Counted from the first letter of the stretch, positions 36,131 through 51,636 are shown. The stretch: 64,000 nt of DNA from Bifidobacterium gallicum DSM 20093 = LMG 11596 (GCF_000741205.1 NZ_JGYW01000008.1:1-64000), one strand, 5' to 3'. Notes: a model not told the origin generated them from the sequence alone. A program made the numbers and translations.

Positions 36131-38680
36131 ATGGTTGCCGTCACGCTGAACACCCCGCTCGCTTCGCTGCTCACGAACAAACGCCGCGTGAGTGCGCTCA
36201 AATCATTGGGTTTGACCACCGTCTCCGACGCGCTGACCTACTACCCGTTCCGCGTGACCGACCCCGTGCCCGTGCGCGCGCTCAAGGAAGCCCGTTTCGG
36301 CGAAAAAATGGCGTGCGTCGCGCAAGTGCGCTACTGCCGCACCGTGCCCATGGCTGCCCGCCGCGGCTCGCGCCTCGAAGTCATCGTCGACGACTCGCCG
36401 TCCGCCGCCAGCCGCCAGATGCCGCCCTCGCAGTGCTCGCTCGTATTTTTCTCACATCGCCCGTCCTACGTGGACTGGATGGCCTCGCGTTTGCAGCCCG
36501 GCCAACTCATCGTGCTCGCCGGCGACCCGAGTTCGTTCAACGACCGCCTGCAGTTCACGCATCCTGAGATTTTAACTATTTCCCCGCCAGCCACACTAGC
36601 ATCCTCAGCACTCACATACGACTGCGATTCTGTGCCCGAGGCGCTTGCTCGTGTATGCCGACCACGGCCCGTGTACCATGCTTCATCGCGCATTTCAACC
36701 GAGCACATTCACGAGACGATCCTCGGATTGTTGCGCCTGCTTGCAGGCCTTGACATGACGGTGCCCGATCCACAGCAAGGGCCGAGCAACGACGTATCAG
36801 TCGCGGCAACCACGTTGTTCGACGCTTCGGAGCACACGCGAACCGCGCTATTGCAAGCCATTCCCGACGTTCTGCCCGAACCCGTGCGCGTGCACAACCA
36901 TCTGATGCATCGCGCCCAGGCATTCAGCCAGATTCATGATCCGCAGACCGTGCATGCGTTCAAAGACGCGATTGGCACGATGCGGTTTGAAGAGGCGTTC
37001 ATTTGTCAAACAGCATTGCTGATGAGTCGCGCGGCGGCCAAACAGGGCAACGCGTGGAGCTGCACCGATCAGGTGTTGCGCGAGCAATTCATTGAGCAGC
37101 TGCCGTTCTCGCTGACCGCCGGCCAGCAACTCGTGATTGACGCGATCGCGCACGACATGGAACAGGACCATCCGATGCAACGCCTGCTGCAAGGCGAGGT
37201 GGGCTCAGGCAAGACTGTGGTGGCTGTGGCCGCAATGCTGCAAGCCGTGGGGTCAGGGCATCAGGCCGTGCTCGTGGCGCCAACACAGGTATTAGCCGAA
37301 CAGCATGCCGCCTCGATTGCAAAGATGGTCAAGGATTTGGACAGCCAAGACTTTTGTAGCCAATCCGGCTTGAAAAAACCGGACGGCCATGCTAGTGCCA
37401 AGGCCCAAGACGATGCATCGGACGCACAGGAAGCACGCAGCGATGATGCGGCTGACGGTGGCAGTGAGGGGGCGCGAGAGGAGCCGGCGACGGCGAAGTC
37501 GGTGTCACGAAAACAACAAATCAATATGAACCTGGGCACCCCCCAAGTGCCCGTGTATCTGCTGACGGGCGGCATGAAACTCGCCGAGCGCAGGCGTGTG
37601 CTGGCGGCGGCCGCGGGAGGCGAGCCGTGCATTGTGATCGCGACGCACGCCGCGTTTTCCAAAACGTTCCAAGCGCCGAACCTAGCGCTGGCCGTGGTGG
37701 ACGAGCAGCACCGGTTCGGCGTGGAACAGCGTGAAACGTTGCGCGCCAAAGGCGAGCGTGACCCGCACCTGCTCGTCATGACGGCCACGCCGATCCCGCG
37801 CACGGCCGCGATGACATGGTTCGGTGACCTTGACATTTCTGAACTGACGGAACTGCCGGGCGGACGCAAACCAATCCGCACGTTCATTGTTCAGGAAGCG
37901 GACGCGACGCGCATGGGGTCGATGTTTGCGTTGATTCGCCAGCGTATTGATGCGGGGGAGCGCGCGTATGTGATTTGCCCGCGCATTGATGCCGATGAAG
38001 AGCAGCCGGACCAGGGTGAGGGCGACGGGCCGCAACTGTTTGATGATGGCGAGGAGTCGACACCCAAACCGCCGTTGCATTCTGTGGAGGAGATGTTCAC
38101 ACGGCTGCAGCATTTGCCGCAGTTTGCTGGCGTTGCGTTTGCGCGGTTGACAGGACGAGACGATGATGCTACCAAGAACGCCGTGATGGCCGATTTTTCG
38201 TCGGGACGCACGCCGGTGCTCGTGGCGACGACCGTGGTCGAAGTGGGCGTGGATGTGCCGCAAGCCAGTTGCATTGTGATTTTTGATGCGGACCGCTATG
38301 GGCTCTCGCAGTTGCACCAGCTGCGCGGGCGTGTGGGCCGAGGAGGCACGAATTCGTGGGCATTCCTGATTTCGCGCGCTGAGGACGGCACGGTGGCCCA
38401 GGAGCGGTTGATGGCGATTGAAGGCACGTTGGACGGCGCGCAGATCGCGCAGAAAGACTTGGAATTGCGCGGCGCAGGTGACGTGCTGGGCGATGCGCAG
38501 TCGGGTGGCAAGAGCTCGCTCAAACTGTTGCGCGTCGTCAAGGATGCCGGTCTGATTGCGCAAGCGCGTGACGAAAGCGCCGAATTGTTGGAAGCGGATC
38601 ACGATTTGCACCAATGGCCGCAGCTGGCCGGTGCCGTGCTCGACTTCACGCGAGGCAATGAAGCGTTCTTGCATAGTTGA
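36131..38680 (+). CDS. recG: ATP-dependent DNA helicase RecG
   Basis: 849 residues from ATG 36131, or 36122. Restores stalled replication forks and processes Holliday junctions. Wedge domain lies in the first 300 residues; Walker A is GEVGSGKT near 355, the DEAD-box variant is DEQHRFGVEQ near 525, TATPIPRT near 555, and motif VI is QLRGRVGRG near 730. A charged low-complexity insert (Asp/Ala/Glu/Ser, residues 410-472) lies between helicase motifs Ia and Ib. rsmD lies 216 bp downstream. Confidence 0.95.
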   Translation: MVAVTLNTPLASLLTNKRRVSALKSLGLTTVSDALTYYPFRVTDPVPVRALKEARFGEKMACVAQVRYCRTVPMAARRGSRLEVIVDDSPSAASRQMPPSQCSLVFFSHRPSYVDWMASRLQPGQLIVLAGDPSSFNDRLQFTHPEILTISPPATLASSALTYDCDSVPEALARVCRPRPVYHASSRISTEHIHETILGLLRLLAGLDMTVPDPQQGPSNDVSVAATTLFDASEHTRTALLQAIPDVLPEPVRVHNHLMHRAQAFSQIHDPQTVHAFKDAIGTMRFEEAFICQTALLMSRAAAKQGNAWSCTDQVLREQFIEQLPFSLTAGQQLVIDAIAHDMEQDHPMQRLLQGEVGSGKTVVAVAAMLQAVGSGHQAVLVAPTQVLAEQHAASIAKMVKDLDSQDFCSQSGLKKPDGHASAKAQDDASDAQEARSDDAADGGSEGAREEPATAKSVSRKQQINMNLGTPQVPVYLLTGGMKLAERRRVLAAAAGGEPCIVIATHAAFSKTFQAPNLALAVVDEQHRFGVEQRETLRAKGERDPHLLVMTATPIPRTAAMTWFGDLDISELTELPGGRKPIRTFIVQEADATRMGSMFALIRQRIDAGERAYVICPRIDADEEQPDQGEGDGPQLFDDGEESTPKPPLHSVEEMFTRLQHLPQFAGVAFARLTGRDDDATKNAVMADFSSGRTPVLVATTVVEVGVDVPQASCIVIFDADRYGLSQLHQLRGRVGRGGTNSWAFLISRAEDGTVAQERLMAIEGTLDGAQIAQKDLELRGAGDVLGDAQSGGKSSLKLLRVVKDAGLIAQARDESAELLEADHDLHQWPQLAGAVLDFTRGNEAFLHS

Positions 38681-38896
38681 TGGCGCACGTGACTGATGGC
38701 GCACGTGGCTGACGTGCCGTGCATCTGACGTGCTGCACGCAGTGTGACGGGGCGCGCAAGTGGGCACCGCAGGGCGCGTCATGAACGCAAGACTCGATGC
38801 GAGGCTGGAGGCAGGGTTGAACGCGAGCGCCGCTCGTGAGACTGGAAACGCGTGCCACTCGCGGAACTCGACGCGAGGCTTGCGTAGAGTGAACGT
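38681..38896 (+). other. Short repeats between recG and rsmD
   Basis: GATGGCGCACGTG occurs twice just after the recG stop (38680 and 38695), then GACGTGC-type repeats. No gene is seen. Confidence 0.4.
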
Positions 38897-39568
38897 ATGC
38901 GCATCATTGCAGGACGATTCAAAGGAGTGCCGCTGACCACGCCGCGGTCGGGCACGAGGCCAACGACCGATAGGACTAAAGAAGCCATTTTCTCGCGTTT
39001 GGATGCGCGACAGCGTGTGGATGGCGCTCGCGTGCTCGACTTGTATGCGGGCACTGGAGCGTTGGGATTTGAAGCGTTGAGCCGTGGCGCGCAATCCTGC
39101 GTATTCGTTGAGTATTCGGCGCCGGCCGCCAAGCTGATCGCACAAACAGCCACGGCACTCAAGGCGCAGCGTGCGTGGGAGCCTTCAATGAGCGTGCACG
39201 TGGTCAAGGCCAAAGCTGAACGGTATGTCGAAAAAATGGCCGGCCATCATGAAGATGGTTTGTTTGATCTGGTCCTGATCGACCCGCCGTACGCTGTGAC
39301 GACCGACGACTGCAATGCGCTGCTCGAACGTCTGGTATCTGGCGAGCTCGTGCACACGCCCCAAGCTGGGCATGATGAAGATCGTCAGGATGAAGCTAGT
39401 CATGATGGCCCCGAACAGTACGGCCCGCTGCCGCTGATCATGCTGGAACGCTCCACCCGCTCCAAAGCCCCGACCGCCCCGACAGGTTGGACACTCGCCG
39501 ACCGCCGCGACTACGGCGAGACAGCCGTGTTCTATTTCTCGCCTGATTGCTCACCCGCGCAAGCCTGA
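38897..39568 (+). CDS. rsmD: 16S rRNA (guanine(966)-N2)-methyltransferase
   Basis: 223 residues. N-terminal MRIIAGRFKGVPLTTP is the family opening; SAM site is VLDLYAGTGALGFEAL near 45, and the N-methyltransferase motif DPPY is near 133. A linker rich in His, Asp and Glu (AGHDEDRQDEASHDG) interrupts the C-terminal part. Methylates G966 of 16S rRNA in the 30S subunit. Follows recG as in many actinobacteria. Confidence 0.92.
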   Translation: MRIIAGRFKGVPLTTPRSGTRPTTDRTKEAIFSRLDARQRVDGARVLDLYAGTGALGFEALSRGAQSCVFVEYSAPAAKLIAQTATALKAQRAWEPSMSVHVVKAKAERYVEKMAGHHEDGLFDLVLIDPPYAVTTDDCNALLERLVSGELVHTPQAGHDEDRQDEASHDGPEQYGPLPLIMLERSTRSKAPTAPTGWTLADRRDYGETAVFYFSPDCSPAQA

Positions 39569-39633
39569 GCAGTCCTGTCCGCGCTCCATGCCGGGCAGGA
39601 CTCGCTATCTGTCTTGTGGCGCCATCTCGAACT

Positions 39634-43383
<3,750 letters not shown>

Positions 43384-43401
43384 CTACTGGGCGGACGCGC
43401 C

Positions 43402-43480
43402 TTGAAAATTGTAGAGGAGTGTGTTGTATAGTTGCTAGGTTATTTACACACGCGGGACCCTCTCTTACCCGCGGGGTGTA
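43402..43480 (+). promoter_or_regulatory. Promoter and leader hairpin of the rpsP operon
   Basis: TTGAAA at 43402-43407 and TATAGT at 43427-43432 have a 19-bp spacer. Downstream, CGCGGG (43451-43456) pairs with CCCGCG (43468-43473) and flanking ACA/TGT, giving a leader stem-loop that could be an attenuator or a ribosomal-protein target. Confidence 0.5.
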
Positions 43481-43557
43481 AGGAACACGTGGGTACGCCG
43501 ATCTTTGCCCCACACTGAAAGGCGCACGCCCACCCCTAACTACCAAGGAGAGCCATT

Positions 43558-44019
43558 TTGGCAACCAAGATTCGCCTGAAGCGCATGGGCAAGAAGTTCT
43601 ACGCCATCTACCGTGTGGTCATCATGGATTCGCGCAAGAAGCGCGACGGCAAGGCCATTGAGGAGATCGGTCTGTACAACCCGAACACCCAGCCTTCCAC
43701 CATCGAGATCGATTCCGAGCGCGCTCAGTACTGGCTCGGCGTTGGCGCTCAGCCGACCGACCAGGTGAAGAACCTGCTCAAGATCACGGGTGATTGGCAG
43801 AAGTTCAAGGGCCTCAAGGGCGCTGAAGGTCACCTCAAGACCGTCGCCCCGAAGCCGGAAGCTGAAGTCCTCGTGGCTGAAGCCGAGAACGCAGCCCAGA
43901 AGCTCAAGGCCGCCAAGTCGGAAGCCGATGCCAAGGCCAAGGCCGAGGCTGAAGCCGCCGTTGAGGCCGCTGATGAAAAGGTCGAGGCCGCAGAGGCCGC
44001 AGAAGCCGTTCAGGAGTGA
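43558..44019 (+). CDS. rpsP: Ribosomal protein S16 with long acidic-Ala tail
   Basis: 153 residues; core S16 is the first 85 ([35 protein letters not shown]). The rest is a helix rich in Ala, Glu and Lys ([20 protein letters not shown]), longer than in most bacteria though actinobacterial S16 often has such tails. The start is TTG 43558 after AAGGAG with 7-nt spacing. First gene of the rpsP-KH-rimM-trmD cluster. Confidence 0.95.
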   Translation: MATKIRLKRMGKKFYAIYRVVIMDSRKKRDGKAIEEIGLYNPNTQPSTIEIDSERAQYWLGVGAQPTDQVKNLLKITGDWQKFKGLKGAEGHLKTVAPKPEAEVLVAEAENAAQKLKAAKSEADAKAKAEAEAAVEAADEKVEAAEAAEAVQE

Positions 44020-44025
44020 TGCATC

Positions 44026-44259
44026 ATGCTTGCACAAGCCGTGGAACATTTGATCAAGAACATCGTTGATTTTCCAGATGATGTTTCCGTCAAGTCCCAT
44101 GAGAACGCCCGTGGCGAGCTCATTCGCGTTCGTGTCAACCCCGAAGATATCGGTCGTGTGATCGGCCGTTCGGGTCGTACTGCCAATGCCGTGCGCACCG
44201 TGGTGCAGGCCATGGCGGACCACAAGGTTCGCGTGGACATCATGGACGTGCGCCGGTAA
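44026..44259 (+). CDS. khpA: KH-domain RNA-binding protein (KhpA family)
   Basis: 77 residues, a single KH domain with the GXXG loop in IGRSGRTANAVRTVVQA. KhpA-type proteins bind RNA and sit between rpsP and rimM in many Gram-positives. Starts at ATG 44026, 6 nt after the rpsP stop, with GGAG inside the end of rpsP, so it is coupled. Confidence 0.93.
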   Translation: MLAQAVEHLIKNIVDFPDDVSVKSHENARGELIRVRVNPEDIGRVIGRSGRTANAVRTVVQAMADHKVRVDIMDVRR

Positions 44260-44510
44260 CGGAAACAAACCCGTTGCCGGGAACGGCAGTTGTATGCCAG
44301 TGATGGTGACGGCAGTTGGCCAACGTTGGACGTGGGCAGTGACAGGCTTGCGGTACCGTGGGGTGCCGCGAAGTGCCGTGCTGCCGGAAAGTGCGTCGAA
44401 CGGTTGAACGGCGCAACGGTTGAACGGAAGCGGTGCGACTGTTGATAGTGCAGCTGGGAGTGGTGTAATTGCGAACAGCTTGACCGTAACAGTTGACGAG
44501 TGAATGGGTG
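44260..44510 (+). other. Gap with short repeats between khpA and rimM
   Basis: About 250 bp. GGTTGAACGG occurs twice near 44400-44424, and GACGGCAGTTG-type words recur. No promoter or terminator is clear. Confidence 0.4.
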
Positions 44511-45158
44511 ATGGCTATGCAGCAGCAAGTGCAAGCAGCAAGCAATCCCAACGACGACCCTCAGCAGATGGATCTGCTGAGGGTCGCTCGCGTTGGGCGT
44601 GCGCAAGGATTAAAGGGTGAAGTGACCGTGCAGTCGTTCACGGATGAACCCGAATACCGGTTTGAGCCAGGGTCTGAGCTCTATACCAAAGATGGCGAGC
44701 AGACGTTCGTGGTGGAACGCTCGCGCAGTATGAAAAATCGTTGGATTCTCAAGTTTGAGGGCGTGGACGACCGTACAGCGGCCGAAGCGATCAACGGCAC
44801 CGTGCTCTACGGCGAGGCTGATGATGCTGAAGACATGCTCGAAGAAGACGTGTGGTACGCCAAGGATCTGGTGGGCCTTGAAGTGCGCATGGCACCGGAC
44901 AACCTGCTGGGTCTTGAAGAAGACCGCCTGATCGGCAAGGTTGTGGACGTGATTGACGGTCCGCAGTGGCTGCTCAAAGTGCGTTTGGCCGAACCTGTGC
45001 GTGATGCTGACGGTGTGGTCGTGGAAAAGACGGCATTGGTGCCGTTTGTGGAGCAGATTGTGACGGAAATTGACCCCGAACAGCAGGTGGCTCTGATTAA
45101 TCCTCCCGGCGGGCTGATTCCGGGACTCGGCGTGATGGATGTGAGCGAGGAGAACTGA
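44511..45158 (+). CDS. rimM: Ribosome maturation factor RimM
   Basis: About 215 residues. N-terminal RimM domain begins DLLRVARVGRAQGLKGEVTV; PRC-barrel half includes LIGKVVDVIDGPQWLLKV and LVPFVEQIVTEID. Helps assemble the head of the 30S subunit with S19. The start is uncertain (ATG 44511, ATG 44517 or an upstream TTG); ribosome site is poor. trmD follows after 3 nt. Confidence 0.92.
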   Translation: MAMQQQVQAASNPNDDPQQMDLLRVARVGRAQGLKGEVTVQSFTDEPEYRFEPGSELYTKDGEQTFVVERSRSMKNRWILKFEGVDDRTAAEAINGTVLYGEADDAEDMLEEDVWYAKDLVGLEVRMAPDNLLGLEEDRLIGKVVDVIDGPQWLLKVRLAEPVRDADGVVVEKTALVPFVEQIVTEIDPEQQVALINPPGGLIPGLGVMDVSEEN

Positions 45159-45161
45159 ACC

Positions 45162-46277
45162 GTGGCGGACATGGAAATCGACATCGTATCGGTGTTTCCC
45201 GAATATTTTGACGTGTTGAACCTGTCGCTGCTGGGCAAGGCGCAGCACAACGGATTGGTTGAAGTGCGCACGCACAATCTGCGTGATTGGACGCATGACG
45301 TGCACCAGTCCGTGGATGATACGCCTGTTGGTGGCGGTGCCGGCATGGTCATGAAGCCCGAAGTGTGGGCCGAATGCCTTGACGAGCTGCTCGGGCTCGA
45401 TCCCGTGGACGATGTGTTGGGCGCAGCGGCGGATGCGGCTGGTGTCGGAGTTGCGGACGTGGTCGATGCTGCCGGGGATTCGCTGACGGGGCCGGTGCTC
45501 GAAGAGGGCAATGACGGCAGTGAGTCGCTGGCGTTCGGATCCGTGGTGGCGCAGGTGCTGCAAGATTCGGTGGCCGACCGTGAGGCGGCTGCGGCAGCAG
45601 AAGCGGCTGCGGCAGGAGAAGCGGCTGCGGCAGGAGAAGCGGCTGCGGCAGGAGAAACGGCTGGAGAGAGGGTTGAAGAGACGACTGGTCAGCCTGTCGG
45701 CGACGGGATGCCTGATCATGGTGCGCAGGGTACGGTACTGATTTTCCCGAATCCGTCAGCGCCATTGTTCACGCAAGCCGACGCGACCGAGCTGTCCACA
45801 AAGCGCCATCTGGTGTTCGGTTGTGGACGTTATGAAGGCTATGATGCGCGCATTCCCGAGTACTACCGTGCGCAGGGTGTGGATGTGCGCGAGTATTCGA
45901 TTGGCGACTATGTGCTCAACGGCGGTGAAGTGGCTGTTTCAGCCATGATCGAGGCGATCACACGCCTGATGCCGGGGTTCATGGGCAACCACGAGTCGAT
46001 TGTGGAGGAGTCCTATACGGGCTCCAATGCGTTGCTTGAGCATTTCCAATACACGAAGCCGGCCCGCTGGCGTGGCATCGATGTGCCGGCAGTGCTGCTG
46101 TCGGGCGACCACGGCAAAGTCGACCGGTTCCGTCGTGATGAGGCCTTGGCCAAAACCGCGCGATTGCGCCCCGATCTGATCGAAGCGCTCAACTGCCATG
46201 ACCTCGACAAAGCCGACCGCAAAATGCTGATGGCCCTAGGCTGGAACGTCTGCGGCAACCACCCCCGCCGCAGCTAA
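45162..46277 (+). CDS. trmD: tRNA (guanine-37-N1)-methyltransferase with large insert
   Basis: 371 residues; typical TrmD is 230-280. N-terminal [15 protein letters not shown] and [14 protein letters not shown], and C-terminal [26 protein letters not shown] and the tRNA-binding tail are all there. Between them about residues 76-190 form an acidic, Ala-rich insert with four 18-bp repeats at 45585-45656 coding A-A-A-A-G/A-E. It is in frame, so the enzyme should still work on G37 of tRNAs. GTG 45162 follows GAGGAG. Confidence 0.93.
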   Translation: MADMEIDIVSVFPEYFDVLNLSLLGKAQHNGLVEVRTHNLRDWTHDVHQSVDDTPVGGGAGMVMKPEVWAECLDELLGLDPVDDVLGAAADAAGVGVADVVDAAGDSLTGPVLEEGNDGSESLAFGSVVAQVLQDSVADREAAAAAEAAAAGEAAAAGEAAAAGETAGERVEETTGQPVGDGMPDHGAQGTVLIFPNPSAPLFTQADATELSTKRHLVFGCGRYEGYDARIPEYYRAQGVDVREYSIGDYVLNGGEVAVSAMIEAITRLMPGFMGNHESIVEESYTGSNALLEHFQYTKPARWRGIDVPAVLLSGDHGKVDRFRRDEALAKTARLRPDLIEALNCHDLDKADRKMLMALGWNVCGNHPRRS

Positions 46278-46332
46278 CCATCTGCCCCTCTCCTTGCTGC
46301 GGCTACTGCGGAGGCGCGAATCGCCGGAAAAC

Positions 46333-46690
46333 GCATCTTTTCGTACCAGCCCGGTCAGGAGGGATACATTTATGGCCTCGAAACTGCCATTCCCCTGACC
46401 GGCCTGGTAAGCGGAGATACATTTATGGCCTCGAAACTGCGGTTTCCCTGACCAGCCGGGTCAGGGGAGATGCAGTTAGGGCACGGAAACTGCAGTTTTC
46501 CTGACCGGCCTGGTCAGTGGGGATGCAGTTATGCCGTGAAATGCGGTGGTTCTGACCAGGCTGGTACGGAGAGATGTACTTATGGCCGCGAAAGTGCAGT
46601 TTACCTGACCAACTTGGTCAGGGGAGATGCAGTTAGGATCGCAAAAGCGCACATCCCCTGACCAGCCCGGTCAGGAAAACTACATTTATG
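46333..46690 (+). repeat. 53-bp palindromic array, seven units
   Basis: Centres are at 46350, 46403, 46456, 46509, 46560, 46613 and 46666 (steps 53, 53, 53, 51, 53, 53). Spacers read like GGAGATGCAGTTATGGCCTC and AAACTGCAGTTTCC. It fills the gap between trmD and the ABC-F gene. Confidence 0.95.
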
Positions 46691-46761
46691 GCCACCAGCC
46701 CACTCGCCGCCATCCCGTGAGTTTCCCCTGAATTATGGCCATCTGATTAGAGTTGGAGCTT

Positions 46762-48837
46762 ATGCCTACGTTTGATCTGGGGCTCGAGCATGTCTCGCTC
46801 GCCTTTGCTACGAAAACCGTGTTCACCGACGTCACCCAAGGCGTGTTCGAGGGGGACCGCATTGGCATCGTTGGCCGCAATGGCGACGGCAAATCCACGT
46901 TGTTGCGCATGTTCAAAGGCCTGCAGGACCCTGATTCGGGCAAAGTTACCGTGCGCAACGGCCTGACGTTTGGCATGCTCGAACAGCGTGACCCGCTCGA
47001 CGACAACGCCACAATCCGCCAGGCTGCGCTACACGGCATGGAGGATTATGAATGGGCCAGTCAGCAGCGTTCGCGTGAGATCGTTGAGGCATTGCTCGGC
47101 GGCATGAATCTCGACGCCAAGGTTGGCACGTTGTCGGGCGGCCAGCGTCGCCGCGCCGACCTCGCGCGTTTGCTGCTGCAAGAGTGGGATATTCTCGCGC
47201 TCGACGAGCCGACGAATCACTTGGACGTGGTCACGATTCACTGGTTGGCTGAACATTTGAAGAATCGCTGGCCCAAGGGGCAGGGCGCGCTGCTGCTCGT
47301 CACGCACGACCGCTGGTTCCTCGACGAGGTGTGCGAGTCCATGTGGGAGGTCCACGACGGCGAGATTGAGCCGTTTGAAGGCGGCTACAGTGCGTACATG
47401 CTGCAGCGTGTGGAGCGCGATCGTCAAGCCGACGTGCGCGAGACTAAACGCCGCAATCTCGCGCGCAAGGAGTTGGCTTGGCTTTCGCGTGGCGCCCGCG
47501 CGCGTTCGACCAAGCAGAAGTTCCACGTCAAGGCCGCTCGCGAGCTCATCGCCGACGTGCCGCCCATGCGCAACACGCTCGAACTTAAGCAGATGGCCAC
47601 GTCTCGCTTGGGTAAGCAGGTAGTTGACTTGATTGACGTCACGCAGATTTACAACCATCCGCAAGGCGAACTGTCGGCCGCACCCGCCGACAGCTCCACA
47701 AACAGCTCCGCCACCAACGCGGCCCCCGTTTCCGCCTCGCACGTCGACATTGTGCTGCCGATGGTCGAAGAGCCGCAAGTGTTCGGTTCGGTCACGATTT
47801 CCGTGGATTCCGCCGACGATCCGCGCCTGCACAATGGCGTTGCCCCCGAATCCTCGGCTTCAGCCACCCCCGACGCGCCCGCTGATGCTCAGGAAATCAC
47901 GGCCGCCCGTGAGGTCACGGTCACGGGTCGCAAGCTGCTCGACGACGTCACGTGGCTCATCGGCCCCGGCGACCGTTTCGGTATCGTCGGCGCGAACGGC
48001 GCCGGCAAGTCCACGCTGCTCAAGATTCTCGACGGCACGTTGACGCCGACTCAAGGCCACGTCAACATCGGCAAAACTGTCAAGTTCGCCGTGTTGTCAC
48101 AGCGGCTTGACGAACTTGAGAAACTCGGCAAATACAAGATCAAGGAAGTATTGAGCCGTTACAAGCCCAGCTACATCGTGGACGGCAAGGAAGTTACGCC
48201 GGGCCAGCTGATGGAGCGTCTCGGCTTTGACGCGGCGCAGCTCATGACGCCGATCCGTGACCTTTCGGGTGGTCAGAAACGCCGCATGCAGCTGCTGCTG
48301 ATCCTGCTCGACGAGCCCAACGTGCTGATCATGGACGAGCCTGGCAACGACCTCGACACCGACATGCTCGCCGTCATGGAAGACCTGCTCGACACCTGGC
48401 CCGGCACGCTCATCGTCGTTTCGCACGACCGTTACTTGCTCGAACGCGTCACCGATCAGCAGTTCGCGCTTGTCGGCGGCCAAATCCGTCACCTTCCGGG
48501 CGGCGTTCAGGATTATCTCGACATGGTTGAGCAGTTCCGCGCTTCCACCGGTTCCAACAACAATATTGATTCCTCTGGCACCGAAGAGGCCGCTGCACCC
48601 TCGAAGCCCAAACTTTCCGGAAAGGCGTTCAACGATGCGCGTCGTCGCGTCTCAGCCATTGAACGCAAACTGTCCAAACTCAGTGGCATGAAGCAGGAAT
48701 TGGAGCAGCGCATGGCGTCTGCTGATCCAAGTGACTATGAGAGTTTGAACGCGATGAATCGCGAGCTGCAAGACCTCAACAACGAATCAAACGCGTTGGA
48801 AGAGGAATGGCTCGAATTGGGCGAACAAATGGAATAA
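46762..48837 (+). CDS. ABC-F ATPase, Uup-like
   Basis: 691 residues with two nucleotide-binding domains and no membrane helices. NBD1: Walker A GRNGDGKST (note Asp in place of the usual Ala/Ser), signature LSGGQRRRAD, Walker B LALDEPTNHLD. NBD2: GANGAGKST, LSGGQKRRM, LIMDEPGNDLDTDML, the last typical of Uup. A C-terminal coiled coil (RRVSAIERKLSKL...) follows. A Ser/Ala/Pro-rich linker of about 70 residues separates the NBDs. ABC-F proteins act on ribosomes. ATG 46762 is preceded by GGAG. Confidence 0.9.
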   Translation: MPTFDLGLEHVSLAFATKTVFTDVTQGVFEGDRIGIVGRNGDGKSTLLRMFKGLQDPDSGKVTVRNGLTFGMLEQRDPLDDNATIRQAALHGMEDYEWASQQRSREIVEALLGGMNLDAKVGTLSGGQRRRADLARLLLQEWDILALDEPTNHLDVVTIHWLAEHLKNRWPKGQGALLLVTHDRWFLDEVCESMWEVHDGEIEPFEGGYSAYMLQRVERDRQADVRETKRRNLARKELAWLSRGARARSTKQKFHVKAARELIADVPPMRNTLELKQMATSRLGKQVVDLIDVTQIYNHPQGELSAAPADSSTNSSATNAAPVSASHVDIVLPMVEEPQVFGSVTISVDSADDPRLHNGVAPESSASATPDAPADAQEITAAREVTVTGRKLLDDVTWLIGPGDRFGIVGANGAGKSTLLKILDGTLTPTQGHVNIGKTVKFAVLSQRLDELEKLGKYKIKEVLSRYKPSYIVDGKEVTPGQLMERLGFDAAQLMTPIRDLSGGQKRRMQLLLILLDEPNVLIMDEPGNDLDTDMLAVMEDLLDTWPGTLIVVSHDRYLLERVTDQQFALVGGQIRHLPGGVQDYLDMVEQFRASTGSNNNIDSSGTEEAAAPSKPKLSGKAFNDARRRVSAIERKLSKLSGMKQELEQRMASADPSDYESLNAMNRELQDLNNESNALEEEWLELGEQME

Positions 48838-49115
48838 CCCCACCATACAATGGCTGCGCTGCCTGCGTGAGGAGGCACCAATCAGCCTGCAGCAGCGTGC
48901 GGTAGTGTGTGGGCGGCGTGCGCTGCGCAGCTTACGGCAGTCCGCAGTAGTGTGTGGCATGCGGCTTACATCGGTCTGCAACCTATAGCACAGTGCAGTA
49001 GTGTGCACTGTACATCCGGCTATGTCAATGCCATAGTGGACCGGGTCTTGCTGCCGACGCCTTCTGCCGGTTGGGCAGCACCATGCATCTGCCAGATTAT
49101 AGGTACCTGATGCGC
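48838..49115 (+). other. Intergenic region with GCAGTAGTGTG repeats
   Basis: The word GYRGTAGTGTG occurs three times (near 48899, 48943 and 48992), within longer degenerate units of about 45-50 bp. No gene seen. Confidence 0.45.
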
Positions 49116-49850
49116 TTAGCGCGACAGCGCTTTGGCGTAGGTGGCGCAGCGGGCTGCGAATCCGGAGAACACGGATTCGGCCAGCGGGCTCAGTTGTCCG
49201 TTGACTTCGGCATAGGCTTCGCGCAGCTGTGATTTGGAGCTGTGTGCGGCTTTGAGCTGCTTGACCATGACCGGTTCGTCAAGCCATTCTTCAAGCAGTT
49301 GGGGAGTGACCTCAAGATGGAATTGCAATCCGAGCGCTGATCCGAAACGGAACGCTTCCACCTTGGTGTTGGCCGAGCGTGCCAACAATTGCGCGCTATC
49401 AGGTAGTGTGACCGTGTCGGCATGCCAGTTGAGCACGGGCAAGCTCTTCGACCACATGTCAAAGTAATCATGGGATTCCACGCGTTTGATTGGCGCCACA
49501 CCGATTTGCGGTTCACCACGCTTGAGTTTGGCGCCCAACGCCGTGGCGATCAGCTGATGGCCCAAACATACGCCCAACACGGGTTTGCCCACGCTGACGG
49601 CGGCGCGGATCAACTTGGTTTCGGCCTTGAGACCTGGGTATTCGTCGAAATCCGTTGCGCCCATGGGACCGCCCATTACCACAATGCCGGCGACTTCATC
49701 AAAATCCGGCAGGTCAGGTTTCTTGGCGCCTGCAATGGTCAGCGTTTGCACGGGCAGCTCGCATTCCTCCACATAGGTCCGGATGCGGCCGGGTTTTTCC
49801 CATGGCACATGCTGCAGCACAAGAACTTCGGGTTTGCTCATACTGCCCAT
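49116..49850 (-). CDS. Class I glutamine amidotransferase (GMP-synthase-like)
   Basis: About 244 residues. Catalytic cysteine in VLGVCLGHQLIA and the histidine in GLQFHLEVTP complete the class I triad; GIVVMGGPMGA forms the oxyanion part. A stand-alone amidotransferase domain like those annotated as GMP synthase-like, whose acceptor is unknown. Start is ATG 49850 or ATG 49841, with no clear ribosome site. Divergent from cysS. Confidence 0.82.
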   Translation of the reverse strand: MGSMSKPEVLVLQHVPWEKPGRIRTYVEECELPVQTLTIAGAKKPDLPDFDEVAGIVVMGGPMGATDFDEYPGLKAETKLIRAAVSVGKPVLGVCLGHQLIATALGAKLKRGEPQIGVAPIKRVESHDYFDMWSKSLPVLNWHADTVTLPDSAQLLARSANTKVEAFRFGSALGLQFHLEVTPQLLEEWLDEPVMVKQLKAAHSSKSQLREAYAEVNGQLSPLAESVFSGFAARCATYAKALSR

Positions 49851-49953
49851 CTTAGCGAGAAGCCCATGAGCTCACCCCCGTGACCAGAGTGTGGATAGAC
49901 GATTCATGGGTGGCGCGTGCCATATTGTCATGTAATGCCAATACGCTGGAACC

Positions 49954-51606
<1,653 letters not shown>

Positions 51607-51636
51607 TGCCGTGTGCCGGCGTCCACGGACGCCGGC

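Noticed and set aside
37682-39145. 487-residue open frame antisense to recG
   Set aside because: Shadow of recG codon use on the opposite strand; low-complexity and no ribosome site.
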